Origin: Phycisphaerae bacterium
Lineage (GTDB): Bacteria; Planctomycetota; Phycisphaerae; Phycisphaerales; SM1A02
Length of the DNA: 5,839 bases
Direction: 5' to 3'
NCBI GenBank assembly: GCA_002690755.1
Contig: NZFT01000067.1
Span: 2,317 to 8,155, forward strand
Shown here: positions 1 to 5,115 of the stretch, piece by piece
How the letters are laid out: the number at the start of each line of letters is the position of its first letter
Numbering within the stretch: the stretch's first letter is position 1
Notes under the pieces: generated by a model
The model's database searches: none
Seen by the model: only the letters and a program-made list of their open reading frames with translations
Told to the model about the DNA's origin: nothing
Position numbers and translations under genes: made by a program

Positions 1-12
1 AAACCGGCCGGC

Positions 13-16
13 GGAG
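13..16 (+). promoter_or_regulatory. Ribosome binding site of the small symporter subunit gene
   Basis: GGAG lies six bases before the ATG at position 23. This is a reasonable Shine-Dalgarno core at good spacing and supports that start. Only 22 bases lie upstream in the window, so the promoter of the operon cannot be seen. Confidence 0.5.
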
Positions 17-22
17 CGACCG

Positions 23-304
23 ATGCAAGGTGATGCCGGCGCCGATCGGCGGCGAGCCTACTTCCATGCCAACCTCCGGCTGATCGGCGGGTTGCTCGCG
101 ATCTGGGCGGTGGTGTCGTTCGGTTGCGGGATCCTGCTCGCCCCGACCCTGAACGCGTACCGGCTTCCGTTCACCGAGTATCCGCTCGGCTTCTGGTTCG
201 CCCAGCAAGGGTCGATCTACGTCTTCGTGCTCCTGATCGTGGTCTACGTGGTCGGCATGAACCGCCTGGATCGCCGCTTCGGGGTCGCCGAGAAGGTGGC
301 TTGA
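23..304 (+). CDS. DUF4212 small subunit of VC_2705-type sodium:solute symporter
   Basis: A 93-residue inner-membrane protein with two predicted helices, roughly residues 19-41 and 62-79. Family signatures are visible: an N-terminal YFHANLRLI-like stretch (residues 13-21), VSFGCGILLAP around 31-41, then PLGFWFAQQGSIYVFV at 54-69 and MNRLDRRFGV near the end (79-88). These match the DUF4212 (PF13937) family, small proteins encoded directly before large SSF permeases of the VC_2705 group and thought to act with them. The length is typical. The start has a GGAG six bases upstream, and the protein begins just ahead of the conserved region. The stop TGA is followed with no gap by the ATG of the permease, so translational coupling and a shared mRNA are likely. 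The role of the small subunit (stability, targeting or transport) is not evident from sequence. Confidence 0.93.
   Translation: MQGDAGADRRRAYFHANLRLIGGLLAIWAVVSFGCGILLAPTLNAYRLPFTEYPLGFWFAQQGSIYVFVLLIVVYVVGMNRLDRRFGVAEKVA
290..296 (+). promoter_or_regulatory. Ribosome binding site of the symporter permease gene
   Basis: GAGAAGG lies inside the last codons of the DUF4212 gene, eight bases before the ATG at 305. Purine-rich content and spacing fit a Shine-Dalgarno element. Its position inside the upstream gene, with the TGA-ATG junction, argues for coupled translation. Confidence 0.5.
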
Positions 305-2098
305 ATGGACGTTCAGGCCTGGACCTTCGTGATCGTCGGGATCACCTTCGCCCTCTACATCGGGATCGCGATCTGGTCGCGGGCCGGCACCACCGGTGAG
401 TTCTACGTCGCCGGCAAGGGAGTCTCGCCCCTCGCCAACGGCATGGCCACCGCCGCCGACTGGATGAGCGCCGCATCCTTCATCTCGATGGCGGGCATCA
501 TCGCCTTCGCCGGCATGGACGGTTCGGTCTATCTGATGGGTTGGACGGGCGGCTACGTCCTGCTCGCCCTGCTGCTCGCGCCGTACCTCCGCAAGTTCGG
601 AAAGTTCACGGTCCCGGACTTCATGGGTGACCGGTACGCCTCCCAGGCCGCGCGGCTGGTGGCGGTGATCTGCGCGATCTTCGTCTCCTTCACCTACGTC
701 GCGGGCCAGATGCGCGGCGTGGGCGTCGTCTTCAGTCGCTTCCTCGAGGTGGACATCACGCTCGGCGTGATCATCGGCATGGGGCTGGTCTTCTTCTACG
801 CCGTGCTCGGTGGCATGAAGGGGATCACCTACACCCAGGTGGCGCAGTACTGCGTGCTGATCTTCGCCTACACCGTGCCCGCCGTGTTCCTCGCCTTCAT
901 GGTGACCGGGAATCCCGTGCCCCAGGTCGCGCTCGGCGGGGTGGATGCCGACGGCACGGGCCTGCTCGCGAAACTCGACGGGACGCTGGCGGAACTCGGT
1001 TTCGCCGCCTACACCGAGTATTCGAAGAGCCCCATCGACGTGTTGTGCATCACCGCGGCGCTCATGCTCGGCACCGCCGGCCTGCCGCACGTGATCATCC
1101 GCTTCTACACCGTGAAGACCGTTCGCGGCGCCCGCTCCTCGGCCGGCTGGGCGTTGCTCTTCATCGCGATCCTCTACACCACCGCACCCGCGATCGCGGT
1201 CTTCGCCCGGACCAACATGCTCGACTCGATGGCGAATCGAGCGTATTCCGACGCGCCGTCGTGGGTCTCGACCTGGGAGGACACCGGACTCGTGGCGTGG
1301 GTCGACAAGAACGACGACGGCCTGGTCCAGCACACCGCCGGCCCGGTGTTCGCCGGGAAGCCGGTCTTCGCGGTCGACGCGGCTGGAGAACCGGCCCGGG
1401 GAAGTCACGGCCAGCGACTGGTCGTGAACACGCCGGACGAGGGGAGCGCGAACGAACTCTACGTGGATCGCGACATCATGGTCCTGGCGAATCCGGAGAT
1501 CTCGGGACTGCCGGACTGGGTGATCGCGCTGGTCGCCGCGGGGGGGCTGGCGGCGGCGCTGTCCACCGCCGCCGGACTGCTGATGGTCATCTCGAGCGCG
1601 GTGAGTCACGATCTCTTCAAGCGGATGCTGGTGCCCGGGATCAGCGAACGCGGCGAACTCCGGCTCGCCCGGATCGCGGCGGCGGTCGCGGTGGTGTTCG
1701 CGGGGCTGCTCGGGATCTTCCCGCCCGACTACGTCGCGGCGGTGGTCGCGTTCGCCTTCGGGCTCGCGGCGAGCAGTTTCTTCCCGGCGATCCTGATGGG
1801 GATCTTCTGGAAGCGGATGAACGCGGCCGGCGCCGTCTCCGGCATGATCTTCGGCATCGCCGTCACGACCGCCTACATCGTCTGGTTCAAGTTCATCGAT
1901 CCCGCGGCGAACGTGAAGGCGAACTGGTTCCTCGGCATCTCGCCCGAGGGCTTCGGCACCATCGGCATGCTGCTCAACTTCGCGGTGGCGATTCCGGTGG
2001 CGCTGCTCACCGCGCCGCCCAGTCGCGAGGTGCAGGAACTCGTCGAATCAATCCGGGTTCCCGCCGGTGCCGGTGAAGCGGCCCGGATGGACGGCTGA
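305..2098 (+). CDS. Sodium:solute symporter permease, SSF family, VC_2705 subfamily (ActP-related)
   Basis: A 597-residue polytopic inner-membrane protein that probably uses the sodium gradient to import a small organic solute. Relatives include the acetate permease ActP, but the substrate cannot be read from sequence. The SSF N-terminal signature is clear: YVAGKGVSPLANGMATAADW at residues 34-53, SAASF at 55-59, then GMDGSVYLMGW at 70-80. The core helix carries ALSTAAGLLMVISSAVSHDL at 418-437, which includes the Ser/Thr residues (S420, T421, S430, S431) expected near the conserved Na+ site. Hydrophobic helices recur from residue 5 to about 570. A polar insert at about 303-400 separates two helices. 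It ends in NELYVDRDIMVLANPEI (383-399), typical of the VC_2705 group, and contains a calcium-loop-like DKNDDG at 334-339. Directly preceded by its DUF4212 partner. Confident on family, not on substrate. Confidence 0.94.
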   Translation: MDVQAWTFVIVGITFALYIGIAIWSRAGTTGEFYVAGKGVSPLANGMATAADWMSAASFISMAGIIAFAGMDGSVYLMGWTGGYVLLALLLAPYLRKFGKFTVPDFMGDRYASQAARLVAVICAIFVSFTYVAGQMRGVGVVFSRFLEVDITLGVIIGMGLVFFYAVLGGMKGITYTQVAQYCVLIFAYTVPAVFLAFMVTGNPVPQVALGGVDADGTGLLAKLDGTLAELGFAAYTEYSKSPIDVLCITAALMLGTAGLPHVIIRFYTVKTVRGARSSAGWALLFIAILYTTAPAIAVFARTNMLDSMANRAYSDAPSWVSTWEDTGLVAWVDKNDDGLVQHTAGPVFAGKPVFAVDAAGEPARGSHGQRLVVNTPDEGSANELYVDRDIMVLANPEISGLPDWVIALVAAGGLAAALSTAAGLLMVISSAVSHDLFKRMLVPGISERGELRLARIAAAVAVVFAGLLGIFPPDYVAAVVAFAFGLAASSFFPAILMGIFWKRMNAAGAVSGMIFGIAVTTAYIVWFKFIDPAANVKANWFLGISPEGFGTIGMLLNFAVAIPVALLTAPPSREVQELVESIRVPAGAGEAARMDG

Positions 2099-2124
2099 TT
2101 CCGCCGAACGGGAACCGTTCAATC
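2097..2124. other. Small hairpin at the convergent symporter/cupin gene junction
   Basis: GAACGG (2106-2111), loop GAA, CCGTTC (2115-2120) forms a perfect 6-bp stem with a three-base loop. Flanking GATT (2097-2100) and AATC (2121-2124) could extend it by four pairs across a five-base bulge. It overlaps the last bases of the symporter stop codon and the stop codon of the cupin gene. No T-run follows on either strand, so it is at best a weak or factor-assisted terminator. Confidence 0.35.
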
Positions 2125-2550
2125 GGGGAGCAGTTCGAACCCGCGAAACTCGAACGCCGGACAGACGGTGCAGCCCACGAGGGTCCAGTCACCGAGGCAC
2201 TTCGCCGACTGCCACTCGCCGGCGCGGACGATTCCCTGCGGGGTCTCGCCTGCGAGCACGTCGGGGCCGAGGCGAATCGACCGCGACACCTCCGGTGCCG
2301 CATCCGCGAGGCGAAGTTCGAGTGGATCGCCCGCGTAGTGGTGCCAGATCTCGGTGGCGTCGACGCGATGCCATCGATTGTCCACGCCGCCGGGAAGCAG
2401 GAAGAGGATCGCCGTGCCGTGGCCGCGGGGGCCGTCGGCGACGGTGTCCCGCCAGGTCTCGCGGAAGAATCCTCCTTCGGGATGAGGCTCGAGACCGAGG
2501 TGCTCGACGATCGCCTCGGCGGTCGGACGCTGGTTCGATTCGGAGGTCAT
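2119..2550 (-). CDS. Cupin_5 (DUF985) family protein
   Basis: A 143-residue, probably cytoplasmic, single-domain beta-barrel (cupin) protein. Conserved family blocks appear in order: LGLEPHPEGGFFRETW at residues 18-33, AILFLLPGG at 47-55, HRVDATEIWHHYAGDPLEL at 61-79, GETPQGIV at 101-108, EWQSAK at 112-117, and LVGCTVCPAFEFRGFEL at 124-140. H61, E67, H70 and Y72 line the position of the usual cupin pocket. This matches the DUF985/Cupin_5 family (PF06172; yeast YML079w type), whose structures are known but whose reaction is not settled; sugar isomerase-like activities have been proposed. The length is normal. The ATG start leaves about 20 residues before the first conserved block and has no Shine-Dalgarno sequence; a -10-like box seven bases upstream suggests a leaderless mRNA. 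It is convergent with the symporter and divergent from the threonine genes, so no functional link is implied. Confidence 0.93.
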   Translation of the reverse strand: MTSESNQRPTAEAIVEHLGLEPHPEGGFFRETWRDTVADGPRGHGTAILFLLPGGVDNRWHRVDATEIWHHYAGDPLELRLADAAPEVSRSIRLGPDVLAGETPQGIVRAGEWQSAKCLGDWTLVGCTVCPAFEFRGFELLPD

Positions 2551-2557
2551 GGTGGGG

Positions 2558-2563
2558 AGCCTA
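2558..2563 (-). promoter_or_regulatory. Candidate -10 box of the cupin gene
   Basis: On the minus strand TAGGCT (TAnnnT pattern) is followed by seven bases and then the ATG at 2550. Transcription from this box would begin at or beside the start codon, which agrees with the absence of a Shine-Dalgarno sequence. I see no good -35 hexamer at 16-18 bases. Short-motif evidence only. Confidence 0.35.
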
Positions 2564-2582
2564 CGCGAACTCGAAGTCGGGG

Positions 2583-2594
2583 ATGCGAACGCAT
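2583..2594. promoter_or_regulatory. Perfect 12-base palindrome between divergent promoters, candidate operator
   Basis: ATGCG (2583-2587), AA, CGCAT (2590-2594): perfect 5-base arms around a two-base centre. It sits in the 74-base divergent intergenic region where the -35 element of the threonine dehydrogenase promoter would be expected (about 2590-2595), and about 20 bases upstream of the cupin -10 box. Such a position suits a dimeric regulator acting on one or both genes. A short palindrome in GC-rich DNA can be chance. Confidence 0.3.
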
Positions 2595-2612
2595 TCGGAG
2601 AGACGATCCGGC

Positions 2613-2618
2613 TAGAAT
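2613..2618 (+). promoter_or_regulatory. Candidate -10 box of the threonine dehydrogenase gene
   Basis: TAGAAT matches five of six bases of TATAAT and stands out in GC-rich surroundings. Six bases separate it from the ATG at 2625, so the transcript would start at or within a base or two of the A of the start codon. GGAG at 2621-2624 touches the ATG with no spacer and so cannot act as a normal Shine-Dalgarno site. A leaderless mRNA is the simplest reading. No clear -35 hexamer is seen. Confidence 0.5.
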
Positions 2619-2624
2619 CCGGAG

Positions 2625-3740
2625 ATGGACTTCCTGTTTCCTTCGAACACGCCGCGTCGCTCGCTCGAGGCCTCCGCCGCAGGCACCACGCTCCGCGGGG
2701 CTCGTCGAAACGCCGCGATTCTCGTGACCGGCGCCGGCGGTGAGATGGGCCACGGGCTCCTCGAGGCCTTCGCCCGCGAACGTGCGACCGCGGGCGAGGC
2801 GTTTCCTGCGGTGATCGCGATCGATCTCCGTGAACTCCCCGAATCGCATCGGCGCCTCTGCGACGAGGCCTTCACCGGCGACGTCTGCGACGAGAAGATG
2901 CTGGAGCGTCTGCTGGCGTCCTACGAGATCGGGGCGATCTACCACCTCGCGGCCCTGCTCTCGACCCGAAGCGAATTCGTGCCGGAGATCGCCCACGGCG
3001 TCAACGTCGGTGGCACCTTGAACCTGCTTCGGATCGCGGCGGAGGAGGCCGCGAACAACGGGCGGCCGGTGCAGTTCTTCTTCCCGAGTTCGATCGCGGC
3101 CTACGGGCTGCCCGATCTCGAGGCCAAGAACGCGGCGGGTTCGGTCGGCGAGGATCGGTTCCTCCAGCCGCACACCATGTATGGGTGCAACAAGATCGCG
3201 GGCGAGAACCTCGGGAACTACTACGCCCATCACTACCGCAAGCTCGCCTCGGATCGGATGGAATTCCCCGTGGATTTCAGGGCCATCCGATTCCCGGGGA
3301 TCATCTCCGCGGACACCGTGCCGAGCGGCGGCACCAGCGACTACGGTCCCGAGATGCTCCACGCCGCCGCCCGGGGCGAGTCCTACGCCTGCTTCGTCCG
3401 ACCCGACGCCCGCATCCCCTTCATGACCATGCCGGAAGCGGTCGCGGCGATTCGCGGTCTGATGGCGGCCCCTCGATCCGATCTGTCCCGGGTGGTCTAC
3501 AACGTGCAGTCCTTCGCGTTCTCCGCCGAGGAGTTCCTTCAGGAGGTTCGAAAGCACTTCCCGGACGCGGACACCGGATTCGAGCCGGATCTGGCCCGGC
3601 AGTCGATCATCGACAGCTGGCCGGCCTCCTGCGAAGACGCCACCGCCCGGGCGGACTGGGGCTGGTCGCCGACCTACGATCTCGCGTCCGCCTTCGATGA
3701 CTATCTCGTTCCGCGGATCCGGGCCAGGTACGAATCCTGA
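2625..3740 (+). CDS. L-threonine 3-dehydrogenase, short-chain (NAD-epimerase-like) type
   Basis: A cytoplasmic 371-residue extended-SDR enzyme, probably oxidising L-threonine with NAD+ to 2-amino-3-ketobutyrate. The nucleotide-binding glycine motif is TGAGGEMG at residues 35-42. D67 ends beta-2 and favours NAD over NADP. GDV is at 85-87 and YHLAA at 106-110. The catalytic set is S155/S156 with Y186 and K190 (YxxxK in MYGCNK). The downstream blocks IRFPGIIS (221-228), SGGTSDYGPEMLHAA (234-248), CFVRPDARIPFMTMP (256-270), KHFPD (310-314), DSWPASCEDATARADWGW (330-347) are those of SDR-type TDH rather than of sugar epimerases. This type is unrelated to the zinc-dependent MDR enzyme of E. coli. 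The next gene encodes the partner enzyme, which strongly supports the call. About 30 residues, basic and Ser/Thr/Ala-rich, precede the Rossmann fold, and there is extra sequence near 204-215, making it longer than the roughly 310-320 residues usual for the family. No other ATG/GTG start exists before the fold. Confidence 0.88.
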   Translation: MDFLFPSNTPRRSLEASAAGTTLRGARRNAAILVTGAGGEMGHGLLEAFARERATAGEAFPAVIAIDLRELPESHRRLCDEAFTGDVCDEKMLERLLASYEIGAIYHLAALLSTRSEFVPEIAHGVNVGGTLNLLRIAAEEAANNGRPVQFFFPSSIAAYGLPDLEAKNAAGSVGEDRFLQPHTMYGCNKIAGENLGNYYAHHYRKLASDRMEFPVDFRAIRFPGIISADTVPSGGTSDYGPEMLHAAARGESYACFVRPDARIPFMTMPEAVAAIRGLMAAPRSDLSRVVYNVQSFAFSAEEFLQEVRKHFPDADTGFEPDLARQSIIDSWPASCEDATARADWGWSPTYDLASAFDDYLVPRIRARYES

Positions 3741-3775
3741 CTCGCGTCCGAACCCTTCACCACCGGTCAGCATCC

Positions 3776-4999
3776 ATGAGCACCATCGACACCAACGACC
3801 TCTTCGCCGATCGAACCCGATCGGTCCTCGCCGACCTGGAGACCAGCGGGCAGCTCAAGCGTCTCCAGACGATCGAAGGACCCATGGACGCCATGGTCCG
3901 GCTGCAGGGCCACGGCGAAGTGGTCTGCCTCTGCTCGAACAACTATCTCGGACTCGCCAATCACCCCGACGTGGTCGAAGCCGGCATCGACGGTCTGCGA
4001 CGGTACGGAGCGGGCACCGCCAGCGTCCGCTTCATCTGCGGCACCTTCGACTGCCACCACCGGCTCGAGGCGCGGATCGCCGCGCTTCACGGGATGGAGG
4101 CCTCGTACACCTTCACCAGCTGCTGGAACGCGAACGAAGCGATCTTCGCGACGCTGTGCGAACCGGGTGATCTGATCATCTCCGACGCCCTCAACCACGC
4201 CTCGATCATCGACGGCGTCCGACTCGCATCGGTGATCAAGAAGGGGGTCCACAAGACGGTCTACCGGCACAACGACTTCGATCACCTCCGCGAGCGACTG
4301 GAGGCGGCGAAGGCGAATCCCGAAGTGAACGGGCAGATCTGGCTCGTCACCGACGGGGTCTTCAGCATGGAGGGCGACATCGCGGACCTTCCGACGCTCC
4401 GGGCGATCTGCGACGAGTACGACGCGAAGCTGATCGTCGATGACAGTCACGGCACCGGCGTGATGGGGAAGACCGGCCGGGGAACCCATGAACACTGGGG
4501 GATCCCCGGTGACCGGATCGATCTCTTCACCAGCACCCTCGGCAAGGCGCTGGGGGGCGGTGCGGGCGGCTACATGGCGGGTTCCCGGGAGATGATCGAC
4601 CTGATGATCCAACGGGGTCGACCGACGCTGTTCTCGAACGCCCTTCCGGCGACCGTCGCCTGCAGCGCGGACAAGGCGATCGAGATCCTGATGACGGAAC
4701 CCGAGCGGGTCGCGCGACTCCGCGACAACGTGGCGTATGCGCGTGACGGGATCCGACGGGTGGGATTCGACGTGCTTGAAAGCCCGACCGCGATCCTGCC
4801 GATCATCGTCCACGACACCGCGAAGGCGATCGCGATGAGCAAGCGACTGCTCGAGCTCGGCGTCTTCGTGATCGGCTTCGGTTACCCCGTGGTGCCCGAG
4901 GGGGAGGCGAGGCTTCGCTGCCAGATCTCGGCGGCGCACGAGACGTCCCACCTCGACACCTTCATCGAGAAGCTCGAGGTCCTGAAGGCCGAGTTCTGA
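3776..4999 (+). CDS. kbl: Glycine C-acetyltransferase (2-amino-3-ketobutyrate CoA ligase)
   Basis: A cytoplasmic 407-residue PLP enzyme of the alpha-oxoamine synthase family that cleaves 2-amino-3-ketobutyrate with CoA into glycine and acetyl-CoA. Markers: CSNNYLGL at residues 53-60; SDALNHASIIDGVRL at 136-150, identical in wording to the E. coli enzyme as I recall it, with H141 expected to stack on PLP; DGVFSMEGDIA at 193-203; VDDSHGTG at 221-228 with D222 (pyridine nitrogen) and H225; the Schiff-base lysine K257 in TSTLGKALGGG; LFSNALP at 285-291; and FGYPVVPEGEARLR with R381 for the substrate carboxylate. DALNHASIIDG and the C-terminal RCQISAAH point to Kbl rather than BioF, HemA or serine palmitoyltransferase. 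The start is the only ATG before the conserved region and the length is close to the E. coli 398. It follows the threonine dehydrogenase by 35 bases on the same strand, so the two probably form an operon, channelling an unstable intermediate. No clear Shine-Dalgarno is visible. Confidence 0.95.
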   Translation: MSTIDTNDLFADRTRSVLADLETSGQLKRLQTIEGPMDAMVRLQGHGEVVCLCSNNYLGLANHPDVVEAGIDGLRRYGAGTASVRFICGTFDCHHRLEARIAALHGMEASYTFTSCWNANEAIFATLCEPGDLIISDALNHASIIDGVRLASVIKKGVHKTVYRHNDFDHLRERLEAAKANPEVNGQIWLVTDGVFSMEGDIADLPTLRAICDEYDAKLIVDDSHGTGVMGKTGRGTHEHWGIPGDRIDLFTSTLGKALGGGAGGYMAGSREMIDLMIQRGRPTLFSNALPATVACSADKAIEILMTEPERVARLRDNVAYARDGIRRVGFDVLESPTAILPIIVHDTAKAIAMSKRLLELGVFVIGFGYPVVPEGEARLRCQISAAHETSHLDTFIEKLEVLKAEF

Positions 5000-5014
5000 G
5001 CCCGCTCGGTCATC

Positions 5015-5035
5015 GCGTCGCGATCAAGGCGACGC
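5015..5035. other. 7-bp hairpin after kbl
   Basis: GCGTCGC (5015-5021), loop of seven, GCGACGC (5029-5035) forms a perfect stem 15 bases after the kbl stop. The alternative palindrome ATCGCG-T-CGCGAT (5012-5024) shares bases with it, so the two structures exclude each other. No T-run follows on the plus strand. It may assist the larger hairpin downstream or protect the 3' end of the kbl mRNA. Confidence 0.4.
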
Positions 5036-5044
5036 CACGAAAAT

Positions 5045-5081
5045 GAACGCGGCCCCGATCCGATGGATCGGGGCCGCGTTC
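5045..5081. terminator. Perfect 17-bp hairpin, probable bidirectional terminator
   Basis: Positions 5045-5061 pair without mismatch to 5065-5081 around a three-base GAT loop; the core is GCGGCCCCGATCC. The element lies between the converging ends of kbl (stop at 4999) and the coiled-coil gene (stop at 5116). Read on the minus strand the stem is followed by ATTTTCG, a short U-run, so it should end the coiled-coil transcript. On the plus strand the following GTCGTT is only mildly T-rich, so termination of the kbl mRNA there is likely but less certain. Confidence 0.8.
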
Positions 5082-5115
5082 GTCGTTCACGGCCGAAATG
5101 GCTTGGCGAAGCGGA

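Noticed and set aside
1045..2076. 343-codon plus-strand frame inside the symporter gene
   Set aside because: Arg/Gly/His-rich out-of-frame translation of the permease; the permease frame carries clear SSF motifs throughout.
305..2098. Assigning the permease as acetate transporter ActP
   Set aside because: The DUF4212 partner and the long polar insert place it in the VC_2705 group; the substrate cannot be inferred from sequence.
2067..2615. 182-codon plus-strand frame opposite the cupin gene
   Set aside because: Arg-rich shadow product; the minus strand encodes every conserved Cupin_5 block.
2621..2624. GGAG directly before the dehydrogenase ATG as a Shine-Dalgarno
   Set aside because: There is no spacer between GGAG and the start codon, so the ribosome could not use both in the normal way.
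2625..3740. UDP-glucose 4-epimerase or other sugar-nucleotide epimerase
   Set aside because: The general fold fits, but the C-terminal blocks (CFVRPDARIPFM, DSWPASCEDATAR, DWGW) and the adjacent kbl fit SDR-type threonine dehydrogenase.
2547..3773. 408-codon open frame on the minus strand opposite the threonine dehydrogenase
   Set aside because: GC-rich coding DNA often leaves the antisense strand open. The plus strand has a full set of SDR catalytic motifs, while the minus product is low-complexity R/G/V/E-rich with no recognisable domain.
3767..4951. 394-codon open frame on the minus strand opposite kbl
   Set aside because: Antisense shadow of a gene with unambiguous Kbl motifs along its whole length; the translated product shows no domain.
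3776..4999. BioF, 5-aminolevulinate synthase or serine palmitoyltransferase
   Set aside because: Same PLP fold, but the DALNHASIIDGVRL and RCQISAAH wording and the upstream threonine dehydrogenase point to Kbl.
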